Shown here: piece after piece, positions 1 through 8,647 of the stretch
Layout: each line of letters starts with the position of its first letter
How positions within the stretch are numbered: the stretch's first letter is position 1
The notes under the pieces: generated by a model
What the model was told of the DNA's origin: nothing
What the model saw: only the letters and a program-made list of their open reading frames with translations
Database searches by the model: none
Assembly (NCBI GenBank): GCA_046545575.1
Contig: JBKGZM010000018.1
Coordinates: forward strand, 1-34,036
Reading direction: 5' to 3'
DNA length: 34,036 nucleotides
DNA from: JAGXOF01 sp046545575
Lineage (GTDB): Bacteria > Chloroflexota > Dehalococcoidia > SZUA-161 > SpSt-899
Made by a program: the position numbers and the translations under genes

Positions 1-305
1 ATACAATACATTTCAGTCCGTGCCAGCTGCCCGATAGATAATTCGTTATCGCTTAGGGTATATGGCCCAACATAGGAATTACATCCGGCACTTCCCCGAA
101 CTTCATCTTCCGAACTATTGAAAGTCAGGGTTATTTCGGCTCCGGGTACTGGTGCTAGCGATGAGGTGGGACCATAGGATTTAAGTACCCATTCCACATC
201 CTCGATGCGATGTGTTTCCTCCGAAGGCGTAATAACACAGCCAGAGATTGTGAAAGAGAGAGTTGCGACAACCAGCGATACTATGATGGCTATTATCTTT
301 TTCAT
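1..305 (-). CDS. META/HslJ-like lipoprotein (partial, C-terminus outside window)
   Basis: Reading from the ATG at 303-305, the frame stays open to the window edge (about 101 codons). The protein begins MKKIIAIIVSLVVATLSFTI and continues ISGC, a type II signal peptide whose lipobox puts the lipidated Cys at residue 23. The mature part shows the META-domain pattern: a Trp-x-Leu start (WVLKSYG), a hydrophobic strand with a Thr-Phe (TLTF), a Gly-x-x-Gly-Cys-Asn-x-Tyr core (GSAGCNSYVG) and a Leu-Ser-Ile-Gly strand before a Thr-Glu-Met. HslJ/META proteins are small secreted or lipid-anchored proteins linked to heat shock, novobiocin resistance or motility, with no known enzymatic activity. A GGGAG lies about 7 bases before the start. 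The gene follows the DUF4125 gene on the same strand after 138 bases, so co-transcription is possible but unproven. Confidence 0.72.
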   Translation of the reverse strand, partial: MKKIIAIIVSLVVATLSFTISGCVITPSEETHRIEDVEWVLKSYGPTSSLAPVPGAEITLTFNSSEDEVRGSAGCNSYVGPYTLSDNELSIGQLARTEMYC

Positions 306-443
306 TGTTTCAACTCCCGCGGAAAGTGTTCAAGCCCGTCTTTGTGGGTGCTTACAAAATACTCCATTAAATTAACAGATGTCAATATCTCTTCGCGAAT
401 GCGCACAGGAATGCTCTCTTTTTCACGACGCTTCTGCCCATCT

Positions 444-1001
444 TTACTCTTTGCTCCTTGCCTTGCTCTCCACTTCATCAATGGAGTTGTAGCCTATCTG
501 TTGAAATAACATGGTATACTGCTCTTCCGCCAAATTCCTTCCCTCTCCGTCTGCTTTGGAAACCTCGTTGAGATACAATTCCAGGGTTTTATCGGAGTAC
601 GTTTCCAACTCGCTGGAGAGGTAAATTCTGAACTCGTCACCGCGTTTGCTGAAGGTATAGGGATATTTCTCCGATAGTTCCTTCATCCAGCGTTCTTCCA
701 TTTCTACTATTTTGCCAATGGTGGGATTAACTTTAAGCGGAGGGATGATGTTATCCATCCGTGCATACTTTTCCGTTAGAAGATTCCTGCCCGCAGCGTT
801 AGCCTTTTGCAAGTCTCCAAGGTAGGATTCCAGTGTTTCCGTGGATAGAATGGAATGAGACATCCTTCGCATTGTTTTGAATGTTTCTGGCGTGTCCTTA
901 CATAGAGACGGCTCAGTGGTTCTAACGCGCTCAAACATATCGATCTCAATTTCAATAATTTGTTTTAATAATTCTTCGTGACTTCTATGTTCGTTTGTCA
1001 T
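444..1001 (-). CDS. DUF4125 family protein
   Basis: The 185-residue protein begins MTNEHRSHEELLKQIIEIEI. I chose the ATG at 999-1001 because an AAGGGG Shine-Dalgarno sequence lies just upstream; an in-frame extension to 1172 would overlap the upstream gene and looks non-coding. The pattern (helix with EIEIDMFERV, then CKDTPETFKTMRRMS, then GRNLLTEKYARM) matches my memory of DUF4125, a family without a known activity. The protein contains an internal duplication: residues near 55-85 (ETLESYLGDLQKANAAGRNL) and near 140-170 (KTLELYLNEVSKADGEGRNL) repeat the same motif. There is no signal peptide or membrane segment, so it is probably cytoplasmic. It lies 133 bases after the radical SAM gene on the same strand. 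Confidence 0.7.
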   Translation of the reverse strand: MTNEHRSHEELLKQIIEIEIDMFERVRTTEPSLCKDTPETFKTMRRMSHSILSTETLESYLGDLQKANAAGRNLLTEKYARMDNIIPPLKVNPTIGKIVEMEERWMKELSEKYPYTFSKRGDEFRIYLSSELETYSDKTLELYLNEVSKADGEGRNLAEEQYTMLFQQIGYNSIDEVESKARSKE

Positions 1002-1134
1002 CGGTCCATTTCCCCTTCTCCAAGGTGCCGCTTTACAGATTGCTTCCGCATCCTCGAGAGATGACACCGTACCAAAACTGAGACCAGTTTCTAGCTCATT
1101 GAACTCAACCCTCTTTGATGCTTGAGGCTGACTA

Positions 1135-2547
1135 TTATTCTCCTTGCCTGCTGAGTATGTCCCAGTAGGCACCGCGCGCGCCTTTCTTTATCAGTGTGGA
1201 GAGCATCTCGTCGCCAGCATAGTTGTAGCTTCCCTCCTCGCTGGGCAAGGAAAGGGATAGGAACCGCGAGTCTCCGCCTACAAGCTGGCCGAGCAGGCTG
1301 AACGCATCATCACCAAGGTTTGGTGACAGATAGTACGAGAGTTCAGGGGTATCTTCGCTTCCCGGGTGTAACCCTTCCTTAATCGATCCCTTAGATAAGG
1401 CTTTTGCTAAGGGAGTGCCAGCATATACCCTGAGCCCAAGCGCTATACCTGCCAGGGGCACATCGAGTTCCCTGACCTTGTCGATGCTATAACGCAGAGT
1501 TTCTTCCGTTTCGCCGGGACCACCGGCAAGCAGGTCAATCATGAAGTTCATTCCTTCATCCTTTAGTGTTGCTACCAGGCGCTGGACATTGGCGATCCGG
1601 TGGGTTCTTCCCAGCCTGGCAAGCTGTTCATCATGCAGGGAATCGACCCCGAAGCCTATACCATTACAGCCTGATTTCCTCATGAGCGTGACGAGTTCAC
1701 GGTCAAATGGGACAGGCGCGCAGTAGCAATACCAGTGTATCCTCTCTCCCAGTCCTGCTTCGATCAGAGCGTGGCATACCTCTTTGGCATGGCTTATGGG
1801 AAGATTGAATTCACTGTCGCATAAATGGAACCATGTCACACCTTGTGCTACGAGATCATGAAACTCTCTGGCTACTGTGGAAGGTGGACGGAGACGGATG
1901 TTGTGTCCCTTGGCCACCGGATCAGCACAGAATATGCATGCCTCAGAGCATCCTCGCTTTGTCTCAATACCCACCATTGCACCTAGTTGCTCATACCGTG
2001 GGTTATCAAAAATCCGCCGACGGGGGAGGGGCAGATGTTGCGGATCGACATCGACCCTCCGGTTACAAACCACTTTCTTTTTCTTCCGATGGACCACGTT
2101 CGGCAGATCCGCGATGTCATCTCCGTTATCAAGCTGTTTGGCGATCATTGGCATGGTATGTTCTCCATCACCTGCGACCCCTATATCAGCTCCAGTGAAC
2201 CGTAGTACGCTCTCTGGCATTATGGAGAAGCCTCCGCCGCCGAGGATAACATAAGGGCCACCGATGGCTTTTATCTCATTCACCACGTCTCTAATCCAGG
2301 GTAGAAATGAATGTTTGGTAGCTAACGATGAGTCATCGGTGTTGCGTACTGTTACTCCCACTGCCAGTGGCTGGGAATTCTCTAACTCTCTGCCCAGGGC
2401 TTTTCGCCAATCGGGCTCGAGTGCCAGATCCACCGGGCGAACAGGTATTCCTTCCGCTGACAAAGCCTCACCAACGTATTCCAGACCTACCGGGCTGACG
2501 GGGGGCTCAACAACATTGGCGTTGACCAGCATTACAGGTCGGTTCAT
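1135..2547 (-). CDS. B12-binding domain radical SAM protein
   Basis: This 470-residue protein has an N-terminal Rossmann-like cobalamin-binding-type domain (about residues 1-160, opening RPVMLVNANVVEPPVSPVGL) followed by a radical SAM barrel. The [4Fe-4S]/SAM motif CxxxCxxC is at Cys200, Cys204 and Cys207 (GCSEACIFC), with a GGPGETEET segment further on. Such enzymes cleave SAM reductively and, when they bind B12, often methylate unactivated carbons of lipids or natural products. I see no canonical DxHxxG motif, so cobalamin may bind base-on or the domain may be degenerate. The substrate cannot be told. A clear AGGAG precedes the ATG at 2545-2547. A perfect inverted repeat lies directly upstream. 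Confidence 0.88.
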   Translation of the reverse strand: MNRPVMLVNANVVEPPVSPVGLEYVGEALSAEGIPVRPVDLALEPDWRKALGRELENSQPLAVGVTVRNTDDSSLATKHSFLPWIRDVVNEIKAIGGPYVILGGGGFSIMPESVLRFTGADIGVAGDGEHTMPMIAKQLDNGDDIADLPNVVHRKKKKVVCNRRVDVDPQHLPLPRRRIFDNPRYEQLGAMVGIETKRGCSEACIFCADPVAKGHNIRLRPPSTVAREFHDLVAQGVTWFHLCDSEFNLPISHAKEVCHALIEAGLGERIHWYCYCAPVPFDRELVTLMRKSGCNGIGFGVDSLHDEQLARLGRTHRIANVQRLVATLKDEGMNFMIDLLAGGPGETEETLRYSIDKVRELDVPLAGIALGLRVYAGTPLAKALSKGSIKEGLHPGSEDTPELSYYLSPNLGDDAFSLLGQLVGGDSRFLSLSLPSEEGSYNYAGDEMLSTLIKKGARGAYWDILSRQGE

Positions 2548-2865
2548 GTCTCCTCCCAGCCACCGATAAACTGACCATTATCGGTGGTTTCCCATGATTC
2601 ACCCTGTATTATATCAGAAGGGATGATAGGGCTTGCGGGGGAGCTACGAAGTGGAGTAGACTCATAGATAGAGATTGACATGTGGTGGGGTCGCTACTCG
2701 CTGCTATCAAGCTTTTGGTTGAGTCAGTCTTGTCTTGCAACGAGTTTGTTGTTAGAATCGACTTTGAAAAGTTGGGAGAGGCAAAGAGGTCTCTCTTTAT
2801 AGTTATTGAGTACGGCCTACCATTGTTATAAACAGAGTAACAGCCCACTTAAGGGAGGTGAAGAA
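2548..2865. other. Divergent intergenic region between two radical SAM genes
   Basis: This 318-base stretch separates the divergent radical SAM genes and holds no convincing gene. It contains the inverted repeat at 2560-2587, a possible minus-strand -10 (TATAAT, reverse complement at 2608-2613) with only a weak -35, and at its right end the GGGAGGTG ribosome-binding site (2853-2860) that sets the start of the plus-strand gene. I found no good plus-strand promoter pair. Confidence 0.6.
2560..2587 (-). promoter_or_regulatory. Perfect 9-bp inverted repeat in radical SAM leader
   Basis: CCACCGATA (2560-2568) and TATCGGTGG (2579-2587) form a perfect 9-bp inverted repeat with a 10-base loop. It sits just upstream of the AGGAG Shine-Dalgarno sequence of the minus-strand radical SAM gene and downstream of a TATAAT-like -10. 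It could be a repressor operator or a leader hairpin. The sequence does not decide between these. Confidence 0.5.
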
Positions 2866-4359
2866 ATGAATATATTGCTTGTGTATCCGCGGTATCCTGA
2901 TACTTTCTGGAGCTTCAAACACGCGCTTAAGTTCATATCTAAAAAGGCAGCGTATCCTCCGTTGGGGCTCTTGACCGTCGCATCTATGTTGCCGGAAGAG
3001 TGGGAAAAGAAGCTGGTGGATATGAATGTCTCTTCCCTGAAGAATGAGGATATTCAATGGGCTGATTATGTGTTTGTGAGCGCTATGATAGCGCAAAGGG
3101 ACTCGTCGAAGGAGATTATCGAACGCTGTAATAGAATTGGCAGCAAGGTCGTTGCCGGAGGGCCTCTCTTCACGACAGGGCATGAGGAGTTTGAAGGAGT
3201 TGATTACTTTGTTCTAAGGGAGGCAGAGCTCACTCTCCCTATGTTCCTGGAGGATTTGAGGAATGGCAATGCTAAGCACTTGTACACCACAGAAGAGCAT
3301 CCTGACATAAGAAATACGCCTGTACCCCAGTGGAGCTTGGTAAATCCCAAATACTATGCTGCAATGGCTCTCCAGTACTCCCGGGGGTGTCCGTACGACT
3401 GTGAATTCTGTGATATCCCCATCACGTATGGGCATCGGCCAAGGGTAAAGGATAATGCCCAGGTAATAAGAGAGCTTGACAGCTTATATCAGGAGGGGTG
3501 GCGCGGATCGGTCTTTATTGTTGACGATAACTTTATCGGCAACAAAAACAAAGTCAGGCGAATGCTCCCGGAGGTTGTGAAGTGGAACAGGGAGAAAGAC
3601 TTCCCATTTACTTTCGTTACGGAAGCATCACTCAACCTTGCCGATGACGAGAAGCTTATGGAACTTATGGTTGAGGCAGGGTTTGACAAGGTCTTTGTCG
3701 GTCTGGAGACACCCTCTGTGGAGAGCCTCGTGGAATGTAATAAATCGCGGAATAAGAATCGCGACATGGAAGCTGCTGTGAAAAAGATCCAGAATTATGG
3801 AATGCAGGTCTTTGGCGGCTTTATCGTTGGGTTTGACAGTGACACACCATCTATATTCGATAACCAGATTGATTTTATCCAGAGGATTGGGGTGGTCACT
3901 GCCATGGTGGGCACACTCACGGCTTTGCCCAAGACCAAGCTGTACAATCGTCTTGATGCAGAGGGACGTTTGCTCACGGCCAGTTCAGGAAACAATACCG
4001 ATGGCTCGCTGAACTTCGTTCCTAAAATGAATCCCGAGGTTCTTAAGAATGGATATCAGAGAATAGTGCAGACCATCTATTCGCCCCGGAGATACTACGA
4101 GAGGATACTTACCTTCCTTGAAGAGTATAAGCCTGTGAACAGAAAGCAGAGGATTACCCTTGCCGATATTAAAAGTTTCCTCAAGACGGTCTGGTACATG
4201 GGTATTGTAGGGAAGTGGAGGAGATATTATTGGAAACTAATCGTTAAAACCTTTTTCAAGAACCGCCGTGCATTCCCGGAGGCTGTGACGCTGGCGGCCT
4301 ATGGGTTCCATTTCAGGAAGGTAACGCAGAATCTTTACAACGATTCCACCTCTGTTTAG
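2866..4359 (+). CDS. B12-binding radical SAM protein, DUF4070 type
   Basis: A 497-residue protein starting at the ATG at 2866, which has a GGGAGGTG Shine-Dalgarno sequence 5 bases upstream; an in-frame ATG at 2806 has none. The N-terminal cobalamin-binding-like domain (about 1-150) carries YPPLGLLTVASMLP and WADYVFVSAM. The radical SAM motif is at Cys175, Cys179 and Cys182 (SRGCPYDCEFCDI), followed by FIVDDNFIGNK and a DUF4070-like C-terminal domain (about 370-497). This architecture is shared with HpnP, the hopanoid C-2 methylase, but also with many relatives of unknown substrate, so methylation of a lipid or terpenoid is only a possibility. The gene is followed by a strong hairpin and converges on the formate dehydrogenase gene. 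Confidence 0.87.
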   Translation: MNILLVYPRYPDTFWSFKHALKFISKKAAYPPLGLLTVASMLPEEWEKKLVDMNVSSLKNEDIQWADYVFVSAMIAQRDSSKEIIERCNRIGSKVVAGGPLFTTGHEEFEGVDYFVLREAELTLPMFLEDLRNGNAKHLYTTEEHPDIRNTPVPQWSLVNPKYYAAMALQYSRGCPYDCEFCDIPITYGHRPRVKDNAQVIRELDSLYQEGWRGSVFIVDDNFIGNKNKVRRMLPEVVKWNREKDFPFTFVTEASLNLADDEKLMELMVEAGFDKVFVGLETPSVESLVECNKSRNKNRDMEAAVKKIQNYGMQVFGGFIVGFDSDTPSIFDNQIDFIQRIGVVTAMVGTLTALPKTKLYNRLDAEGRLLTASSGNNTDGSLNFVPKMNPEVLKNGYQRIVQTIYSPRRYYERILTFLEEYKPVNRKQRITLADIKSFLKTVWYMGIVGKWRRYYWKLIVKTFFKNRRAFPEAVTLAAYGFHFRKVTQNLYNDSTSV

Positions 4360-4368
4360 GTTGCTAGT

Positions 4369-4400
4369 GGGGGTGAGCTCTTAGCTCACCCCCCCCCCCC
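4369..4400. terminator. Hairpin plus C12 tract between convergent genes
   Basis: GGGGGTGAGCT (4369-4379) pairs perfectly with AGCTCACCCCC (4383-4393) around a 3-base loop. The C run continues to 4400 (12 Cs in total). The hairpin lies 9 bases after the radical SAM stop and 7 bases before the end of the formate dehydrogenase gene, a place where a bidirectional terminator is expected. Neither side has a U tract, so it may act Rho-dependently or only protect the transcript end. Confidence 0.55.
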
Positions 4401-4407
4401 AAACCTA

Positions 4408-7400
4408 TCATTTCTCGATTTTTACCGCACTCACCTTAAGCTCGGGGATCTTCGCTACCGGGTCAAGCACCGGGTTTGTGAGCATGTTGGCAGGACTCTC
4501 CGCGAAGTGGAAGGTCATGAATGTCAACCCTGCAGGGGAATCCTCAGTGATACTGGCTCTGGCATGTATCATGCCCCTTCGGGATGAGACCTTGACTGTG
4601 TCTCCATCTGTTATTCCCAGTTTCTCGGCATCGGCCGGGTTTATTTCCACCACTCCGTCAGGCCGAAGATCATTTAACCCTGCTGCTTTTCTGGTCATGG
4701 TACCGGTATGGAAATGATACAACTCTCGCCCAGTGGTGAGGAGGAGCGGAAAGTCACTGTCCGGTTGTTCAGCGGAAGGCTTGTATTCGAGAGGAGAGAA
4801 TTTCCCCTTTCCACGAGCAAAAATGCCCTCGTGCAGGAATCGTGTCCCGGGGTAATCGTCCGTAGGACATGGCCATTGCAATCCACCGATTTCCAAACGA
4901 CTGTAGGTGATACCTCCATATGACGGTGTGAGATCAGCGATCTCCTCCATAATCTCAGAGGGGTCGCTGAACCCAAAGCCTTCGATCCCCATTTTGTTTG
5001 CTATGTCACAAATGATTTTCCAGTCCGGTCGGGAGTTACCCACTGGTTCCAGTGCTTTCCTGACCCTTTGAGCGCGACGCTCCGTATTTGTGAACGTTCC
5101 ATCCTTCTCCGCAAATGTCGTTCCAGGCAGAACCACATCAGCAAGTTTGGCGGTCTCGGTCGGAAATATATCCTGCACCACCAGGAACTCCAGCTTCTCG
5201 AGAGCCGTCTTGATGTGGGTTATATCAGGGTCGCTGAGCATGGGGTTCTCTCCCATCAAATACATGGCTTTGATCTTGCCGCCTTCAATGGCATTGAACA
5301 TTTCAGTAAGGGGCAGTCCCGGTTCGCCCGGCAAAATGCAGTTCCAAGCTTCCTCGAACTTCTTCCTTATCGATGAATTGGTCACTGCCTGGTATCCTGT
5401 ATAGACGTTGGGCAAAGCCCCCAGATCGCATGCTCCCTGTACGTTGTTCTGGCCTCGCAGGGGGTTGACCCCTGAGGCCCATTTGCCCACATTCCCGGTA
5501 AGCATGGCTATATTTGCTGTAGCGAGCACGTTGTCAGTTCCATGAGAGTGCTGGGTTATACCCATTGAGTAGAGAATGGATGCTGGGTGGCTGGTAGCAT
5601 ATATTTGTGCCGCCTCGGCGATATCCCGCATGGGCACTCCTGTAATCTCCGATACCCTGTCAAGGTGGAATCCCTCGAGAGCTTCCTTAAATTCTTCGAA
5701 GCCCTCACACCGTTCTTCTATGAATTCCTTATCGAGAAGGCCTTGATCAACGATGACCTTTGCCATGCCCATAAGGAGCGCTACATCGGTGCCGGGGTGG
5801 TGGCGGAGCCAGATGTGGGCTATATCGCAGAGGTTGATGTGGCGAGGGTTAGCCACAATAAGCTTCCCTCCCTTTTGCACCGCTTTTTTGACCTCCAGGC
5901 CGATCACGGGATGGTTCTCTGTCGTGTTGGTCCCGATCGCGAAGATGCATCCAGCATCGGGGAGTTCCTCGATGGAATTGGTCATTGCCCCGCTGCCGAA
6001 GGCTGCTGCCAGACCGGCAACGGTGGATGCATGACATAAGCGGGCACAATGGTCGACGTTGTTCGTCCCCATGCCTGCCCGGGCAAATTTCTGCAAGAGG
6101 TAGTTTTCTTCATTAGTGCATTTGGCTGAGGAGATTGCGGCAAAGCTATCTCCTTTGTACTGATTTAGTTTGGTAGATATCAGGCTGAGGGCCTCATCCC
6201 AGGTGGCCACCACAAATTCACCGTCCTTTTTAATCAGCGGTGAATTCAGTCGCCCGGGATCCCAGACAAAGTCCATGCCGGATTTACCCTTGACACAGGC
6301 CTGTCCCTTATTAGCCGGACCTAAAGGGTCCGGGACTACTCTCATGATTTGTTCATCCTTTATCTCGAGCTTAAGCTGGCACCCTACTCCGCAGTACGGA
6401 CAAATGGTGGTTACAACGCGATCAGGTGTACCTTTCCACTGGGCGCTACGCTCCGTAAGGGCACCGGTGGGACAGGAATCAACACAGGCTGCGCAGAATT
6501 CACAATTCGCGTCTCGAAGCGATTTATCGTCCACTGGTGTAACCAGGTGGCACTGAAGGCATCGCGTGGATTCGGCAATTGCAGAGGCTTCATCCAGTCC
6601 CTGCTCCACCTCCTCGAAGTTTTTAACGCGTGTTTTAACAGGAGCATCTGGTAATGTGGCTTCCTGTTCCTCTGGCAGACTTCCTTCCTGCCAGAAGGTG
6701 GCCTCTTCGGGAGGAACTAGCGACTCTGAAATATCTCCGTCGCCGCCCAGGTAACGATCAATGGCTTCAGCTCCCTTCCTCCCTGCCGCGATGGCCTCGA
6801 TGACTGTAGCGGGGCCGCTCACACAGTCGCCCCCGGAAAACACTTCTTCCTGGCTCGTCTGGAGATTATCGTTTGCCTTGATCACGTTTTTGCGCCCCAG
6901 GTCGAGGTTAAAGCCTTTTGGCACCGAGGGTTGCTGTCCGATAGCGCCGATAACTGTATCAAGCTCCGTTGTGAATTCGCTGCCCTCGATTGGTACCGGT
7001 CGTCTGCGTCCGCTGGCATCCGGCTCGCCCAGTTCCATGCGCGTGCACTCGAGTTGTAACTTATCTTTCTCTTGACTCAGCTTCGATGGAGCAACCAGGT
7101 AGGTGATCTGCACATTCTCCTCTAACGCCGCGTCGATCTCCTCTGGGTTGGCTGGCATCTCCTCTCTCGTACGCCGGTAGAATATGGTCACCGTCTTTGC
7201 TCCGAGTCGCAGCGAAACCCGAGCTGCATCGATGGCCACATTCCCTCCTCCTATCACACCTACATGTTCGCCCACATCTATCTTTTCTCCCAGGTTTACG
7301 CGGCGGAGGAAGTCGGCCGATTCAACAACTCCGGGCAGGTTTTCTCCTTCTATTCCCAATCCCATCCCCTCGTGACAGCCGATTCCCAGGAAGGCCGCAT

Positions 7401-8460
7401 TGTAGCCCTGGTCAAAGAGCTGGTCCAATGATTCGATCAACGAATTTAATTTGATCTCGACGCTGGCTTTCTCGATCTCGTCAATCTCTCCGGCCAGTAT
7501 GTCGCGTGGCAACCTGTATTCAGGAATGCCGACGCGCATCATTCCGCCAGCCTCCGGAAGCGCTTCGAAAACAGTTACCCCATGCCCCTTTTTCGCCAGG
7601 TAGTATGCCGCGGTTAAGCCGGCTGGCCCGGAACCTACAACCGCCACACTTTTGCCTGTTGGTGGTAAGCTCCTGGATTGTTCCTTCCATACGTCACTAC
7701 CGTTGTCCGATGCAAAGCGCTTCAGTATACGAATGCCAAGGGGTTTGTCTACCTCTTTACCCCTCTGACATGCTTCTTCACATGGATGGACGCATACTCG
7801 CCCCAGAACACCTGGGAATGGCACCTTTTCCCTGATCACTGCCAGAGCGGCATCGGCTCTTCCTCGTCCAATTAGGCGGATGTAACGTGGAATATCAATG
7901 CCTGCTGGACAGGCCTCCTTACAAGGGTAAGCGAATTTAATGGCGGATATACCTCTGACCTCCTCACAGACCCGCACACACCTTTGGCACCCGATGCACA
8001 GGTTGTTGTCCCGTACAAAGAACGGGCTGTCCTCACGTATAGGCAAATTCTTTGGAGTATATCCTGAGAGCCTCTCTGGATTAACATAATCTATTACCTT
8101 TTGTAATTCACAATTTCCATCTTTGGGACAAACCTCGTCGTGGTTATAGTAGAGACTCGGGTGCCGGCGCAGGAGAGCAGTGAGATTTTTGCGCCTCTGG
8201 TCCTGTATAGCGGGGGTATTGGTTTTGACGGACATTCCCTCGGAAACGGGAGTGGCACAGGAAAGGACGATTGCACCATCCACGTCTACCAGGCACATCT
8301 GACATGCCATGTCAGGAACTTCCTGGGCCAGCGGTTTCAAACCGGCGTAGGCACATAGATTGGGAATGTAGATTCCCGCGGCTGTTGCAGCCTCCAGAAT
8401 GGTTGCACCTTCCTTGGCCTTGATTGTGTGTCCGTCTATACGCAGTGTGACATCGGTCAT
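4408..8460 (-). CDS. Formate dehydrogenase-type molybdopterin enzyme fused to NuoG-like and GltD-like modules
   Basis: The 1350-residue protein is a multi-domain oxidoreductase. In order it shows: a [2Fe-2S] ferredoxin domain (Cys36, 53, 56, 68); a NuoG-type His/Cys cluster region (about 95-120); a [4Fe-4S] site (Cys155, 158, 161, 165); a glutamate synthase beta-like flavin module (about 175-575) with an FAD motif (GSGPAGLTAAYYL near 277) and an NAD(P) motif (GVIGGGNVAID near 401); ferredoxin-type cysteines (about 634-663); and a FdhA-like molybdopterin catalytic region (about 683-1350). The metal-ligand position is Cys809 followed by His810 (CARLCHAS), so it uses Cys, not selenocysteine. Formate oxidation or CO2 reduction linked to NAD(P) is likely; other substrates of the family cannot be excluded. 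A GGAGGAAAG precedes the ATG, and there is no Tat signal, so it is probably cytoplasmic. Confidence 0.9.
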   Translation of the reverse strand: MTDVTLRIDGHTIKAKEGATILEAATAAGIYIPNLCAYAGLKPLAQEVPDMACQMCLVDVDGAIVLSCATPVSEGMSVKTNTPAIQDQRRKNLTALLRRHPSLYYNHDEVCPKDGNCELQKVIDYVNPERLSGYTPKNLPIREDSPFFVRDNNLCIGCQRCVRVCEEVRGISAIKFAYPCKEACPAGIDIPRYIRLIGRGRADAALAVIREKVPFPGVLGRVCVHPCEEACQRGKEVDKPLGIRILKRFASDNGSDVWKEQSRSLPPTGKSVAVVGSGPAGLTAAYYLAKKGHGVTVFEALPEAGGMMRVGIPEYRLPRDILAGEIDEIEKASVEIKLNSLIESLDQLFDQGYNAAFLGIGCHEGMGLGIEGENLPGVVESADFLRRVNLGEKIDVGEHVGVIGGGNVAIDAARVSLRLGAKTVTIFYRRTREEMPANPEEIDAALEENVQITYLVAPSKLSQEKDKLQLECTRMELGEPDASGRRRPVPIEGSEFTTELDTVIGAIGQQPSVPKGFNLDLGRKNVIKANDNLQTSQEEVFSGGDCVSGPATVIEAIAAGRKGAEAIDRYLGGDGDISESLVPPEEATFWQEGSLPEEQEATLPDAPVKTRVKNFEEVEQGLDEASAIAESTRCLQCHLVTPVDDKSLRDANCEFCAACVDSCPTGALTERSAQWKGTPDRVVTTICPYCGVGCQLKLEIKDEQIMRVVPDPLGPANKGQACVKGKSGMDFVWDPGRLNSPLIKKDGEFVVATWDEALSLISTKLNQYKGDSFAAISSAKCTNEENYLLQKFARAGMGTNNVDHCARLCHASTVAGLAAAFGSGAMTNSIEELPDAGCIFAIGTNTTENHPVIGLEVKKAVQKGGKLIVANPRHINLCDIAHIWLRHHPGTDVALLMGMAKVIVDQGLLDKEFIEERCEGFEEFKEALEGFHLDRVSEITGVPMRDIAEAAQIYATSHPASILYSMGITQHSHGTDNVLATANIAMLTGNVGKWASGVNPLRGQNNVQGACDLGALPNVYTGYQAVTNSSIRKKFEEAWNCILPGEPGLPLTEMFNAIEGGKIKAMYLMGENPMLSDPDITHIKTALEKLEFLVVQDIFPTETAKLADVVLPGTTFAEKDGTFTNTERRAQRVRKALEPVGNSRPDWKIICDIANKMGIEGFGFSDPSEIMEEIADLTPSYGGITYSRLEIGGLQWPCPTDDYPGTRFLHEGIFARGKGKFSPLEYKPSAEQPDSDFPLLLTTGRELYHFHTGTMTRKAAGLNDLRPDGVVEINPADAEKLGITDGDTVKVSSRRGMIHARASITEDSPAGLTFMTFHFAESPANMLTNPVLDPVAKIPELKVSAVKIEK

Positions 8461-8488
8461 TCTTTCCTCCGTTTAATAGTTTTGCCAT

Positions 8489-8522
8489 GACCTGATTAAC
8501 TTTGTGGTGTCTAAATCAGGTC
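8489..8522. promoter_or_regulatory. Inverted repeat in leader of formate dehydrogenase gene
   Basis: GACCTGATT (8489-8497) and AATCAGGTC (8514-8522) form a perfect 9-bp inverted repeat separated by 16 bases. It lies between the predicted promoter and the start codon of the minus-strand formate dehydrogenase gene. It could be an operator or an RNA hairpin. It does not resemble a ModE site. Confidence 0.45.
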
Positions 8523-8536
8523 TATATTTCTGGACT

Positions 8537-8565
8537 ATTCTATCACCAACTTGTGCGTACTGCAA
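8537..8565 (-). promoter_or_regulatory. Predicted sigma-70-type promoter of formate dehydrogenase gene
   Basis: On the minus strand TTGCAG (8560-8565) and TAGAAT (8537-8542) are separated by 17 bases. The predicted start of transcription falls near 8530, giving a leader of about 70 bases that carries the inverted repeat at 8489-8522. Confidence 0.5.
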
Positions 8566-8647
8566 ATATTAGGAGAGACAAATGATATACGGTATGACTT
8601 GAATTGCTCTCTGTTGAGAGGCTAGTAGATTGATTCAGGGCTGGTGA

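Noticed and set aside
6026..6054. Selenocysteine in formate dehydrogenase
   Set aside because: The ligand position is encoded as an ordinary Cys codon (residue 809) in an uninterrupted frame, so no UGA recoding is needed.
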